From: JAJFTV01 sp964426355
GTDB taxonomy: Bacteria; Chloroflexota; Anaerolineae; Anaerolineales; Anaerolineaceae
Direction of reading: 5' to 3'
NCBI GenBank assembly: GCA_964426355.1
Contig: CAYRRA010000120.1
Location: 1 to 13,629, forward strand
Length of the DNA stretch: 13,629 nt
The position numbers and the translations under genes were made by a program. Positions 1 through 7,559 of this stretch are shown piece after piece. Within the stretch, counting starts at the first letter, position 1; each line of letters starts with the position of its first letter. The notes beneath the pieces were generated by a model that did not search any database, had not been told where the DNA came from, and was given only the letters and a program-made list of their open reading frames with translations.

Positions 1-87
1 GACGTACACCAGGTAAACCAGAAGAACAGTCAACAGCGCTACAACCAATATCGCCGGGATTATTTTTCGAAAAAAGCTTGGTTTCAT
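1..87 (-). CDS. N-terminus of a membrane-anchored protein, probably an HlyD-type efflux adaptor (partial)
   Basis: Only the first 29 codons lie in the window; the gene runs off the left edge. It starts at ATG 87-85, preceded by a GGAG ribosome binding site. The peptide begins MKPSFFRK, basic and short, and continues as one hydrophobic stretch (about residues 9-28, IIPAILVVALLTVLLVYLVY). This is the layout of a signal anchor. It lies 27 bp after the ABC-2 permease in the same direction, so it is probably co-transcribed. In TetR-regulated exporters of this type the partner with such an N-terminus is usually a periplasmic adaptor (HlyD/RND membrane fusion family). That family assignment is inference from position; no adaptor domain is visible here. 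Confidence 0.6.
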   Translation of the reverse strand, partial: MKPSFFRKIIPAILVVALLTVLLVYLVYV

Positions 88-114
88 ATCGATTTCTCCA
101 CAATTATTTCAATG

Positions 115-1251
115 TCAATCAAGGCGTTTGCGAAAGCGCAACACAGCCAGGCTCATAATCACAAAAGCAAAAGCTGCCAATGCGAGCACTTCATTCTGCA
201 GTGCAGCCAGGCTGACTGACTTGAGCAGAACAGAGCGAATGATGACCAGAAAATAGCGCATGGGCAGAGCATAAGAGACCCATTGAAGCACACGCGGCAT
301 GGCTTCCAACGGAAATAGAAAACCGGACAGGAAAATACTCGGCAGGTAGAGCATGAACACCAGCAGCATGGCTTCCTGTTGATTGTTGGCAAAGGTAGAA
401 ACCACCAACCCAATCCCCAAACCGGTCAGCAAGAAAAGACCACATAACAGTACCAAAAGCATCAGGCTGCCGCGGATGGGCACATGAAACAGCAGTGAAC
501 CCAAAGCCAGCACCTCCAGGGTATTAAGAAAAGCCAGGAAGACGTAAGGCACCAGCTTGCCCACGATCAGCTCCCACGAACGGATGGGCGTCACAATCAA
601 CTGTTCGATGGTGCCGCGTTCTCGCTCGCGCACAACGGTGGTAGCCGTCAAAATCGAAGTGATGGCATACAGAATGGACGCGATCACCCCCGGCACCATG
701 AAATAAGCGCTGATCAAATCAGGGTTATACCAGACCTGTGTGCGTAATTCCAAAGGAGAACTGAAAGAGGAAAGCTGCCCCAGGTCAGCCAATCGCCGGG
801 TTTGTATCTGCGTGGCATGGGTTTGTGCAATCAGGCGCGCAGCGGATAGCGTTGTGGATGCCGAAGAAGGGTCGCTGCCGTCCAACACCAGCGCAACTTG
901 CGCCGAACCACCCGCAGAAATGGCGCTGTAGTCCGGCGGAATGACCAGCACCGCCTTCACGGTGCCCGTCTCAATCAGGCTGCGCATTTCGTCCTCGGAT
1001 TGAATGAAATACTGGATTGAAAAGTAATCCGCTGCACGAAAAGCATCCAGCAATTCACGCGCTGCGGGACCTTTATCCTGGTCATAGACAGCCATGGGAA
1101 CATTGCGCACATCATTGGTTGCCGCGTAACCCAATAAAAGCAGTTGCATAATCGGCATCAGGATGACCAAAGCCAGTGTGCGCGGGTCGCGCGCAATCTG
1201 GATAAATTCTTTACGGATCAGGGACATCAAACGCGAGTTGACCAGTTTCAT
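115..1251 (-). CDS. ABC-2 type transporter permease (YhhJ/YbhR-like exporter subunit)
   Basis: This 378-residue protein is the membrane subunit of an ABC exporter, likely exporting a drug or other small hydrophobic compound. One transmembrane segment lies near residues 25-44 and is followed by a long extracytoplasmic region (about 45-175). About five more membrane segments follow: roughly 180-205, 228-255, 262-286, 293-315 and 348-370. The cytoplasmic loop RERERGTIEQLIVTPI (about 208-223) is the characteristic ABC-2 coupling motif, and LPMRYFLVIIRSV near 329-341 is typical of the C-terminal part. The length matches the family. The start ATG overlaps the stop of the upstream TetR gene as ATGA, implying translational coupling and shared control. 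The ATPase subunit is not in the window and presumably lies beyond the left edge. The substrate is unknown. Confidence 0.9.
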   Translation of the reverse strand: MKLVNSRLMSLIRKEFIQIARDPRTLALVILMPIMQLLLLGYAATNDVRNVPMAVYDQDKGPAARELLDAFRAADYFSIQYFIQSEDEMRSLIETGTVKAVLVIPPDYSAISAGGSAQVALVLDGSDPSSASTTLSAARLIAQTHATQIQTRRLADLGQLSSFSSPLELRTQVWYNPDLISAYFMVPGVIASILYAITSILTATTVVRERERGTIEQLIVTPIRSWELIVGKLVPYVFLAFLNTLEVLALGSLLFHVPIRGSLMLLVLLCGLFLLTGLGIGLVVSTFANNQQEAMLLVFMLYLPSIFLSGFLFPLEAMPRVLQWVSYALPMRYFLVIIRSVLLKSVSLAALQNEVLALAAFAFVIMSLAVLRFRKRLD

Positions 1252-1859
1252 TTTGTTTCCCTCATAATCCCATGAAGAAAGATTTCAACAAAAGTCTCCA
1301 TCTCTTCGGTGCGTACCTGTATGGAAGGTTTGAATAAAGGCTGCATCACCTGGTCGGTCAGGTAATAGGAGAAGAAAAAGCCAATGAAAGCGCGCGCCAG
1401 GAGGACAGGTGAAATAGAGCGGACACGCTCTGGATCCAGGGCGAGGATGCGGTTCACCCCAGTAATGATTTGTGGCAGGATTTTCACGAACAAGTCAACC
1501 GTATGGCTGCCGTTAAACTCGACCAGTTCGATAAACATAATGTTGAGAAACCCCGGGCGTTGCTCCAGAACAGATATCATCCGCCTGGCAATATCGCGCA
1601 CAAGGCTTTCCGGGTCATCGCCCTCGGCTTCCGCCAGGAAGGGCAGAATTTCCTGATAGGGATGGTTCTCCAGGAAAATGGCTTCAAAAATGGCTTCCTT
1701 GCTGGGGAAGTGGTAATAAATCGCCCCCAGGGCAATCTCGGCGCCTTGCGCAATCTGGCGCATGGAAGTACCGTGATAGCCCTGCTTCAAGAAAAGCTGA
1801 TGAGCCTGTTCAAGAATCTGACTGTGGGTTTTATCGCCTTTCGATAACGTTTCGGTCAT
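1248..1859 (-). CDS. TetR-family transcriptional repressor
   Basis: This 203-residue protein is a DNA-binding repressor. The N-terminal helix-turn-helix is clear: residues 11-60 contain ILEQAHQLFLKQGYHGTSMR, then a recognition-helix region ending GAIYYHFPSKEAIFEAI, the canonical TetR signature. The remaining ~140 residues form the ligand-binding and dimerisation part; the family is not diagnostic for the ligand. The start is ATG 1859-1857, because GGAG (1869-1866) sits 6 nt upstream of it. A TTG 12 bp further upstream would begin inside that ribosome binding site and is rejected. Its stop overlaps the permease start by 4 bp. A perfect palindrome lies about 20 bp upstream of the start, so it most likely represses itself and the exporter and is released by an effector that the pump exports. 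Confidence 0.93.
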   Translation of the reverse strand: MTETLSKGDKTHSQILEQAHQLFLKQGYHGTSMRQIAQGAEIALGAIYYHFPSKEAIFEAIFLENHPYQEILPFLAEAEGDDPESLVRDIARRMISVLEQRPGFLNIMFIELVEFNGSHTVDLFVKILPQIITGVNRILALDPERVRSISPVLLARAFIGFFFSYYLTDQVMQPLFKPSIQVRTEEMETFVEIFLHGIMRETK

Positions 1860-1865
1860 CTTGAT

Positions 1866-1869
1866 CTCC
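1866..1869 (-). promoter_or_regulatory. Ribosome binding site fixing the TetR start
   Basis: GGAG on the minus strand lies 6 nt before ATG 1859. It overlaps the alternative TTG start at 1871, which therefore cannot be the real one. Confidence 0.8.
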
Positions 1870-1877
1870 AATTATAA

Positions 1878-1891
1878 AACGAACGTTCGTT
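1878..1891. promoter_or_regulatory. Palindromic operator, probable TetR binding site
   Basis: AACGAACGTTCGTT is a perfect 14-bp palindrome. It lies just downstream of the -10 box of the repressor's own promoter and 18 bp before its start codon. GAACGTTC-centred palindromes are common operators for TetR-family regulators. Binding here would block transcription initiation, giving autoregulation of the repressor and exporter operon. Confidence 0.8.
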
Positions 1892-1896
1892 CATAA

Positions 1897-1925
1897 ATAT
1901 TAGCACAAACTTATCAATGAGTCAA
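1897..1925 (-). promoter_or_regulatory. Promoter of the tetR-exporter operon
   Basis: On the minus strand, TTGACT (1925-1920), a 17-bp spacer and TATTAG-adjacent TAATAT (1902-1897) form a good sigma-70 type promoter. Transcription would begin near 1890, inside the palindromic operator. The histidine kinase gene ends only about 45 bp upstream of the -35 and no terminator is visible between them, so some read-through from the kinase is possible. Confidence 0.7.
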
Positions 1926-1971
1926 TCAGTTTTTTACCAACTGCCTCCCTGGACTTGTTTTTTCTCTTGTA

Positions 1972-4188
1972 CTAACGGTTGGAGTATCGCCCCTGATTCT
2001 CTTGCTTCAGCGGGGCTGTTATCAACGGTGGTCGCTGTGGCAGAACAAGTTTAAACGTCGTCCCTTGCTTTTCAACACTCTCAAAACTGATCCTCCCCCC
2101 ATGCGCTTTTACAATTCCCAAAACTACCGACAGTCCCAGCCCCATTCCATCACCAAACTGCCGCGTTGTAAAAAACGGATCGAAGATTTTATCGCGAATT
2201 TCCTCAGCGATTCCGCTGCCGGTATCCTCTACTTCAAGCACAATTTCATCCCCTTCCAGGTCAGTGCGGATTGTAATGGTGCCGCCGCTGGGCATCGATT
2301 CCTGCGCATTCGAGATCAAATGAAACAACACCTGCGAAATCTTATTGGGATCACAATAGAACGCCGGGAGGTCATCTCTCAGGCAGGATAAAATTTCAAT
2401 CTTCGGATATTCAACCAATTTATGTTTCAGAAATTGAATCGAGTCCAGGATCATCTTATTTAGGTTGCAGACTTCTACCTGTTCGGTAGTGGTGCGTGTG
2501 TATGCCACCAGGGAATGCACAATCTCCGCCATGCGCCAGGCGTTTTCATTAATCCTTTCCAGGTTGCTCAGCAACCGGTCTAAACCTAACGCGCCATTTT
2601 TTGCGCGATCGAGGAGGCTTTCAGCGGCACCGGTGATAATTTGTAAGGGCGTATTCATTTCATGCGCAATACCCGCTGCCAGTGTCCCCAAACTGTATAC
2701 CTTGTTCGTTTCTAGCAGGCGTTCCATCACTTTTTTCCGCAATGTGATTTCACGAATGACAAAAACATGTTTTGGCTCTTCATCCTGTTGTGAAAAACGA
2801 AAGCAAGAAACTTCAAACCAGCCCGGCAGCATCGGGAATTGAATTTCGCCTGAAAAGCTTCTAAAATCCGGCGGATTGACTTCTAAACCCCAAAAAAGTG
2901 AGGCAATGGGTCTGCCAATAATATCGTTAAAGCCCAGATTAAACGTGGCTGCGGTTGCACGGTTGCAACGGGTAACCCAACCTTCATTATCTGTAAGGAT
3001 GACCATGTCTTTAACGGCATCAAAGGTCTGCTCCCAATCCAGTTTTGTCCGTTTTAGCTGCTCTTCCAACTTCAACCGGTCGGTCATGTCCCGTACCACG
3101 CTCAACCCCATTTTTTCACCTTGCAAACCAACAAAAGCTATCGATAATTCACAAAATACGTGCGACCCATTTGCGTGCAATAGAGTAAGCATCCCCGATT
3201 CGCTTTCTTTTTCACCGCTTTGGAAGGCGTGCATGATTGCTTCGGCTTTCTGACGTGATTCTGCTGTAAGAAAATCAAAGAGGTTTTTTCCTACAAGTTC
3301 TTGAGCCGTTTCCAAACCAAGTATTTCCGCCATCCGTTGGTTTGTTTGCAAAATCACACCAAATTGCGATACCACCACACCATCGCGCATATTTTCAAAA
3401 AACGCTCTGAAACGTTCTTCACTCGCTTTCAACGCCTTTTCAATGATCTTCCGTTCGGTCACATCTCGTGCAATAAAACTGAGAGCTGGTTCTCCTTTAT
3501 AAGACAACAAAACAGCATTAAGGTTTACGTCCACCTTTGCACCGGATTTTTTCCGCATTTGCCATTCCCCAAAATGACAGGCGCCTTTTCGCACACAAAT
3601 ATCGATGAACTGTCTCAGGGTGTTATGTTCATTATCAATTAGGTCATAGAGTGAAAACGCGCCCATTTCTTGATGGCTAAATCCCAACAGTTTCTCCAAA
3701 GCCGGGTTGGAATCCAGTAATTTACCATTTTGCACACTGACAAGGAAAAGTCCTTCCAGCATTTGGGTCAACATATTCCTGCAGCGATCCTCGCTCTCAC
3801 GGATTTGCTTATCAGCCAGGTATTTGGAATAAGCGGTTTCCAATGCAGCAAAAAGCTCCCCCCCCTCTACTGGTTTCACCAGATAGCCGTATGCACCCAC
3901 TTTGCGAATGGCTTCCAGTGTCGGCTTGTCAGCATGTGCTGAAAGGAAAACAATGGGGATATCCTGTTGATCAAGTATTCTGAGTGCAGCTTGAACACCA
4001 TCCAGATCACCGTTTAAATGCGTTTCCATCAACACAAGATCAGGCGGCTTATCCGAGATCATTTGAGCGGCTTTTTCCCCCGTAGCTGCGGGTGGAGGAA
4101 CGCTGTATCCCAAATCGATTAAATTCTTTTGGGTCTGAAAAGCGAAAACCTCATCGGAATCCACAATCAATATACGTCTGGCTCTCAT
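1972..4188 (-). CDS. PAS-domain sensor histidine kinase with N-terminal degenerate receiver domain
   Basis: This 738-residue protein is probably cytosolic; no membrane segment is seen. Residues 4-125 form a receiver-like domain. Three PAS domains follow, at about 134-250, 257-375 and 385-485, ending in the PAC-type motifs RDVTERK, RDMTDRL and REITLRK. HisKA spans about 498-565, with phospho-accepting His509 in GIAHEMNTPLQ. HATPase spans about 612-717, with N-box Asn627 (HLISNAQES), G1 DTGSGI (655-660), the F-box region FDPFFTT and G2 GMGLGLSVV. The receiver pocket is altered: Ser11 replaces the second acidic residue and Glu55 (VLMETHLNG) replaces the phospho-accepting Asp, although Ser83 and Lys105 are retained. 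The start is ATG 4188, 5 nt after a GAGG site; the reading frame is open a further 33 codons upstream but that peptide is unlike any receiver N-terminus. No cognate response regulator is adjacent. The signal is unknown. Confidence 0.92.
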   Translation of the reverse strand: MRARRILIVDSDEVFAFQTQKNLIDLGYSVPPPAATGEKAAQMISDKPPDLVLMETHLNGDLDGVQAALRILDQQDIPIVFLSAHADKPTLEAIRKVGAYGYLVKPVEGGELFAALETAYSKYLADKQIRESEDRCRNMLTQMLEGLFLVSVQNGKLLDSNPALEKLLGFSHQEMGAFSLYDLIDNEHNTLRQFIDICVRKGACHFGEWQMRKKSGAKVDVNLNAVLLSYKGEPALSFIARDVTERKIIEKALKASEERFRAFFENMRDGVVVSQFGVILQTNQRMAEILGLETAQELVGKNLFDFLTAESRQKAEAIMHAFQSGEKESESGMLTLLHANGSHVFCELSIAFVGLQGEKMGLSVVRDMTDRLKLEEQLKRTKLDWEQTFDAVKDMVILTDNEGWVTRCNRATAATFNLGFNDIIGRPIASLFWGLEVNPPDFRSFSGEIQFPMLPGWFEVSCFRFSQQDEEPKHVFVIREITLRKKVMERLLETNKVYSLGTLAAGIAHEMNTPLQIITGAAESLLDRAKNGALGLDRLLSNLERINENAWRMAEIVHSLVAYTRTTTEQVEVCNLNKMILDSIQFLKHKLVEYPKIEILSCLRDDLPAFYCDPNKISQVLFHLISNAQESMPSGGTITIRTDLEGDEIVLEVEDTGSGIAEEIRDKIFDPFFTTRQFGDGMGLGLSVVLGIVKAHGGRISFESVEKQGTTFKLVLPQRPPLITAPLKQENQGRYSNR

Positions 4189-4192
4189 AAAA

Positions 4193-4197
4193 ACCTC
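4193..4197 (-). promoter_or_regulatory. Ribosome binding site fixing the histidine kinase start
   Basis: GAGGT on the minus strand ends just before ATG 4188 with correct spacing. It supports the start at MRARRILIVD rather than a start 99 bp upstream. Confidence 0.7.
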
Positions 4198-4343
4198 AAG
4201 CAGACGCAAAAATGCATCACATGGATCGTGTCGCCAAAACCGATGCCCATATACCTCCAAATCATGCGAGCATCTCAAACAACACACAACGGAGCAAATA
4301 CCTCGCCCTCTCAGCCTGTGGGTGTGATGATTTTATTTAAGGC

Positions 4344-4372
4344 TTGACCTTCTCACTATTCCTTTAGATTAT
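4344..4372 (+). promoter_or_regulatory. Candidate promoter for the mgtC-like gene (distal)
   Basis: TTGACC (4344-4349), a 17-bp spacer and GATTAT (4367-4372) would give a leader of about 95 nt. The match is moderate. The divergent spacer 4189-4474 holds no gene; on the minus strand I find no convincing promoter for the kinase. Confidence 0.4.
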
Positions 4373-4422
4373 ATATTATTTTAGCAAAGCAATGCAGCTT
4401 TCGTGGAGACTGCGGCTTCCTA

Positions 4423-4431
4423 TGCTACAAT
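4423..4431 (+). promoter_or_regulatory. Candidate extended -10 promoter for the mgtC-like gene (proximal)
   Basis: TGCTACAAT has the extended -10 form TGn-TACAAT, with a weak -35. It lies about 44 bp before the mgtC-like start, giving a leader of about 37 nt. It is an alternative to the distal promoter; the sequence alone does not decide between them. Confidence 0.4.
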
Positions 4432-4474
4432 AAAACCGTAATCAACCTTTACATGTCAGGCAAGGTTTACAAAA

Positions 4475-5116
4475 ATGGATATACTTCTTCCCGATATCAT
4501 AAAAATTCTCATCTCACTCACATTGGGTGGAATGATTGGCATTGAGAGAGATATTCGCGATAAGGCTGCCGGTTTTCGTACGCTGATGTTCATCTGCGTT
4601 GGCTCAACACTTTTCACCATCCTGTCCAGTAAAGTTTCCAGTCTAGGCACAGGCGACATAGGCAGAATCGCAGCCAACATCGTCAGTGGTGTCGGTTTTC
4701 TTGGGGCGGGTGTCATCCTGCGCGAACGCGGACAGATTAAAGGTCTTACCACTGCTTCCACCATCTGGCTTGTTGCCGCCATCGGCATGGCGGTTGGCGC
4801 AGGGGAATACCTTTTCTCGATGATTGTTACGGTCATCACATTGATTGTGTTGTGGTTTTTCCCGCTGATTGAACGACATATCACCGACGCACATTTATCC
4901 AGGACATACACCATCACCTGCAAATACGACCTGGAAAAATACGAGGAGTTCGTACAAATCTTTAAGAAGAGCAAGATGTTTCTTAGCAATCATCACCTGA
5001 CCAAAAAAGACGATACAATGAAGATTGTTTGGGATGCCTACGGCAGCATAAACCAGCACAAACAGCTCGTGAACCAGTTTACCTGGAATGCAGACATCAT
5101 CAACTTTAGCTTTTAA
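4475..5116 (+). CDS. MgtC/SapB family inner-membrane protein
   Basis: This 213-residue protein has about five membrane segments (near 5-22, 36-53, 66-83, 95-108 and 112-131) and a soluble C-terminal domain of about 75 residues. Family motifs are plain: GGMIGIERD (18-26), FRTLMFICVGSTLF (34-47), ANIVSGVGFLGAGVILRE (67-84) and GLTTASTIWLVAAIGMAVG (90-108). MgtC-like proteins are linked to growth at low Mg2+, and in pathogens to survival in macrophages and to control of the F-type ATP synthase. Most environmental members have no known role. The C-terminal part matches the length of the usual ACT-like tail but has no motif I can name. It is followed 66 bp later by rnhA on the same strand with no terminator, so the two may be co-transcribed. 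Whether it is a true MgtC ortholog cannot be told from the sequence. Confidence 0.9.
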   Translation: MDILLPDIIKILISLTLGGMIGIERDIRDKAAGFRTLMFICVGSTLFTILSSKVSSLGTGDIGRIAANIVSGVGFLGAGVILRERGQIKGLTTASTIWLVAAIGMAVGAGEYLFSMIVTVITLIVLWFFPLIERHITDAHLSRTYTITCKYDLEKYEEFVQIFKKSKMFLSNHHLTKKDDTMKIVWDAYGSINQHKQLVNQFTWNADIINFSF

Positions 5117-5182
5117 CCGACAGGAAATAATGCGTCCTCTATCCCAAACAAACTACCCTTACAGCCATCTTGAAGAGTCCGC

Positions 5183-5704
5183 GTGAACGATTCCGTCCAT
5201 CCCCAAAAACACAGGTATAAAATCTACACCGACGGCGGCTGCATTGGCAACCCGGGAGCGGGCGGTTACGGTGTGGTCATCCTCTGCGGCATGGAGCGCA
5301 AAGAATTGAGCGGGGGATACCGCCTGACCACCAATAACCGTATGGAGTTGTTAGCAGCAGTCGTGGCGTTGGGGGAAACCAAAAAAAACAGCCAGATTGA
5401 GCTTTTCTCCGATTCAAGCTACCTGGTAAACAGCATGAATAAAGGTTGGGCAAAGGGCTGGCGGTCCAACGGCTGGCGAAAAGCCGACAAAAAAAAGGCG
5501 TCCAACATCGATTTATGGAAAATCCTGTTAAACCTGTGTGAAGAACGGACGGTAAAGTTCACCTGGGTACAAGGGCACGCCGGTCTGCGTGAAAATGAGC
5601 GCTGCGATGCACTCTGCATGCAAGCTGCAAAAAAGAAAAACTTACCCCCAGACCTGGGTTACGAAGAAGAAAATATCCACCAGGATTCCCTGTTTAACAA
5701 GTAA
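5183..5704 (+). CDS. rnhA: Ribonuclease HI
   Basis: This 173-residue cytosolic enzyme cleaves the RNA strand of RNA-DNA hybrids, removing primers and R-loops. All catalytic residues are visible: Asp17 in YTDGGCIGNPG, Glu55 in NNRMELLAAV, Asp77 in FSDSSYLVNSM, His132 in WVQGHAG and Asp142 in ENERCDAL. The Trp-rich basic handle of the bacterial type I enzyme is present (KGWAKGWRSNGWRKADKKK, about 87-105). The core ends near residue 150, followed by a short charged tail, so it is slightly longer than the ~155-residue E. coli protein. The start is GTG 5183 with a modest GAAGAG site upstream; there is no better in-frame ATG before the core. It ends 6 bp from the convergent pxpA stop, and no hairpin terminator is visible between them. 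Confidence 0.96.
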   Translation: MNDSVHPQKHRYKIYTDGGCIGNPGAGGYGVVILCGMERKELSGGYRLTTNNRMELLAAVVALGETKKNSQIELFSDSSYLVNSMNKGWAKGWRSNGWRKADKKKASNIDLWKILLNLCEERTVKFTWVQGHAGLRENERCDALCMQAAKKKNLPPDLGYEEENIHQDSLFNK

Positions 5705-5710
5705 ATCAAA

Positions 5711-6478
5711 TCACAGGCTGGATGCGTCCAATGCGGTGAGCACGACACCCGCCGCAACCAACGCACTATGGATTGCCTGGCTGACCGCCAGCGCATTGGG
5801 GGAATCGCCGTGAATGCAGAGCGTATCCACTTTGAAGACACCGGTGTTATCACCGCTGCTGATCCGAATACCTTCCTGCACCAAACGCAGTGCTTGATCC
5901 GCTGCATCCCGCGGTGAATCAATCACTGCGCCGGGCAAACGGCGCGACATCAACGACCCATCCGGGTTATAGCCGCGCTCAGGAAAGCCCTCGCTGGCAA
6001 ACTTTAAGCCGTTCTCATGCGCAGCATCCGCAACCAATGAGCCAGCTAACCCCACCAGGATGATCTCCTTACTGAAACGAGCCGTACCACGTGCAATGGC
6101 GCGCGCGGCTTCGATGTTTTTTGCGGCAAAGTTGTACAACGCGCCATGAGGTTTAACATGCGTAAGTCTTCCCTGGTGCGCATTGACAAAACCCGCCAGC
6201 GCAGAAACCTGGTAAAGCGTAAAAGCCTCAATCTCCTCTGGCGTCATATCCATCGTGCGCCTGCCAAACCCCTGCAAATCAGGGTATGCCGGATGAGCAC
6301 CCACTGCTGCACCGCTTTGAACGGCAAGCTGCACCGTTTGATCTATCACCAACGGGTCGCCAGCGTGAAAGCCGCAGGCGATATTAGCAGAGGTTACATA
6401 AGCAATCAGCGCCCGATCCTGCCCAAGCGTATACCGCCCAAAACTTTCTCCCATGTCACAGTTAAGGTCAATCTTCAT
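5711..6478 (-). CDS. pxpA: 5-oxoprolinase subunit A (LamB/YcsF family)
   Basis: This 255-residue protein is one of three subunits of the prokaryotic ATP-dependent 5-oxoprolinase, which opens 5-oxoproline (pyroglutamate) to L-glutamate. Family signatures run along its whole length: DLNCDMGESFGRY (4-16), SANIACGFHAGDP (30-42), VGAHPAYPD with GFGRR, VKPHGALYN, SEGFPERGYNPDGSLMSR and LCIHGDSPNA near the C-terminus. The length is normal for LamB/YcsF proteins. The start ATG 6478 has an AAGGAG 12 nt upstream and a GAGAG closer in. It is the last gene of the pxpB-pxpC-pxpA operon, 109 bp after pxpC. That gap is longer than the others in the operon and contains no gene; only a weak 5-bp hairpin is seen in it. 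Confidence 0.96.
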   Translation of the reverse strand: MKIDLNCDMGESFGRYTLGQDRALIAYVTSANIACGFHAGDPLVIDQTVQLAVQSGAAVGAHPAYPDLQGFGRRTMDMTPEEIEAFTLYQVSALAGFVNAHQGRLTHVKPHGALYNFAAKNIEAARAIARGTARFSKEIILVGLAGSLVADAAHENGLKFASEGFPERGYNPDGSLMSRRLPGAVIDSPRDAADQALRLVQEGIRISSGDNTGVFKVDTLCIHGDSPNALAVSQAIHSALVAAGVVLTALDASSL

Positions 6479-6587
6479 GCTTCGCTCTCACTCCTTGTAA
6501 AATCAAAACCTGACCCTGAAATTTTCTATCCTGGCAAACCAATCCCGTCCATCAAGCATTTATTACTGCCTTTCTCCGGCAGCCACA

Positions 6588-7559
6588 TCACTCAATATAA
6601 ACCAGATTTTCCTCTTCCAAATGTTGCAGACAGCGTTCAACCTTCTCGATTTGTTGACGATAACGCATTTGTGCCGCCTCCGGTGTGGTCGTTTTAAATC
6701 GGATGGTTCCCACGCCCGGGATACACTGTGCCAGCAGGGGTAAATCCGCACTGACCACGGTGGCAATCTTGGTGTACCCCCCGGTAGTGGGGTGTTCGCT
6801 CATCATCACAATCGGCTGACCGCTTGCTGGCACCTGTACCGAGCCAAAACACATCCCGTCCGAGAGGATATCTGCACCAGAAAGATGCTCGATCGGTGTA
6901 CCTTCCAGGCGGTAACCCATGCGGTCCGAACTTGCGCTGACCCTGTATTCATTGCTGTAGAATGTATCCAGCCCTTTCTGTGTAAAACGTTCCTCCTGCG
7001 GTCCGGGAACCACCTCCAATAGCGGGCTCTGGCTGTAAACAGGGCGGCATTCTTCAGGGAGAAAACGCCCGCTCAATCCATGAAAAGCTGCACACTGCGG
7101 GCAAACCGGAAGCAGGTCGCCATCCTGAAGGGGAAGCCCGCGCAGCCCGCCAATCTTCCCTCTCAGATACGTCGAACGTGACCCCATCACCAGCGGGACT
7201 GCTATTCCTCCGCTGACCGCCAGGTAGCCCCAATTGCCGCCCTCCGTTTTTTCCATGCGCACCGTGTCACCCCGGCGCACGAAAATCGCCATCCATCCCG
7301 GCATCCTGCGCCCGTTTACCACAGGAATAAAACCGCCACCAGCAGCAATCAGGCAGTCATCGCCAAAGACGAGTTCGGGCGCACCCATACCAAACTCAAA
7401 CCCGGCGGCATCGCGGCGGTTCCCAACCAGTAAATTCACTGCCAGCAGCGCAAAACGATCCATCGGACCGGCGGCAGGCACGCCAAACTTCTCATACCCA
7501 AAACGACCCGCGTCCTGGATGCTGGTAAGATACCCGGCAGCTTTAAGCAAGATCGTCAT
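6588..7559 (-). CDS. pxpC: 5-oxoprolinase subunit C (AHS2, biotin-dependent carboxylase-like domain)
   Basis: This 323-residue protein is the second subunit of the B-C pair that works with PxpA on 5-oxoproline; the same fold forms the C-terminal half of urea amidolyase (formerly the KipA family). Motifs seen: TSIQDAGRFGYEKFGVPAAGPMD near 12-34, NLLVGN near 42-47, GSRSTYLRGKIGGLRG, VVPGPQEERF, SDRMGYRLEG and SDGMCFGSVQVPASGQPIV, then TTGGYTKIATVVSADLPLLAQ near the C-terminus. The start is ATG 7559, 6 nt after a strong GAGGAGGT site. The frame stays open 15 codons upstream inside pxpB, but that peptide is outside the family's N-terminus. The gene overlaps the end of pxpB by 17 bp, so translation is likely coupled. 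Confidence 0.95.
   Translation of the reverse strand: MTILLKAAGYLTSIQDAGRFGYEKFGVPAAGPMDRFALLAVNLLVGNRRDAAGFEFGMGAPELVFGDDCLIAAGGGFIPVVNGRRMPGWMAIFVRRGDTVRMEKTEGGNWGYLAVSGGIAVPLVMGSRSTYLRGKIGGLRGLPLQDGDLLPVCPQCAAFHGLSGRFLPEECRPVYSQSPLLEVVPGPQEERFTQKGLDTFYSNEYRVSASSDRMGYRLEGTPIEHLSGADILSDGMCFGSVQVPASGQPIVMMSEHPTTGGYTKIATVVSADLPLLAQCIPGVGTIRFKTTTPEAAQMRYRQQIEKVERCLQHLEEENLVYIE

Noticed and set aside
1860..1871. TTG start for the TetR gene
   Set aside because: It overlaps the GGAG ribosome binding site that serves ATG 1859.
4189..4287. 33-codon N-terminal extension of the histidine kinase
   Set aside because: The peptide (beginning MCCLRCSH) does not fit a receiver N-terminus, and ATG 4188 has a well-spaced GAGG site.
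4456..4989. 177-codon open frame on the minus strand inside the mgtC-like gene
   Set aside because: It is antisense to a well-supported membrane protein and shows no family features; it is a shadow frame.
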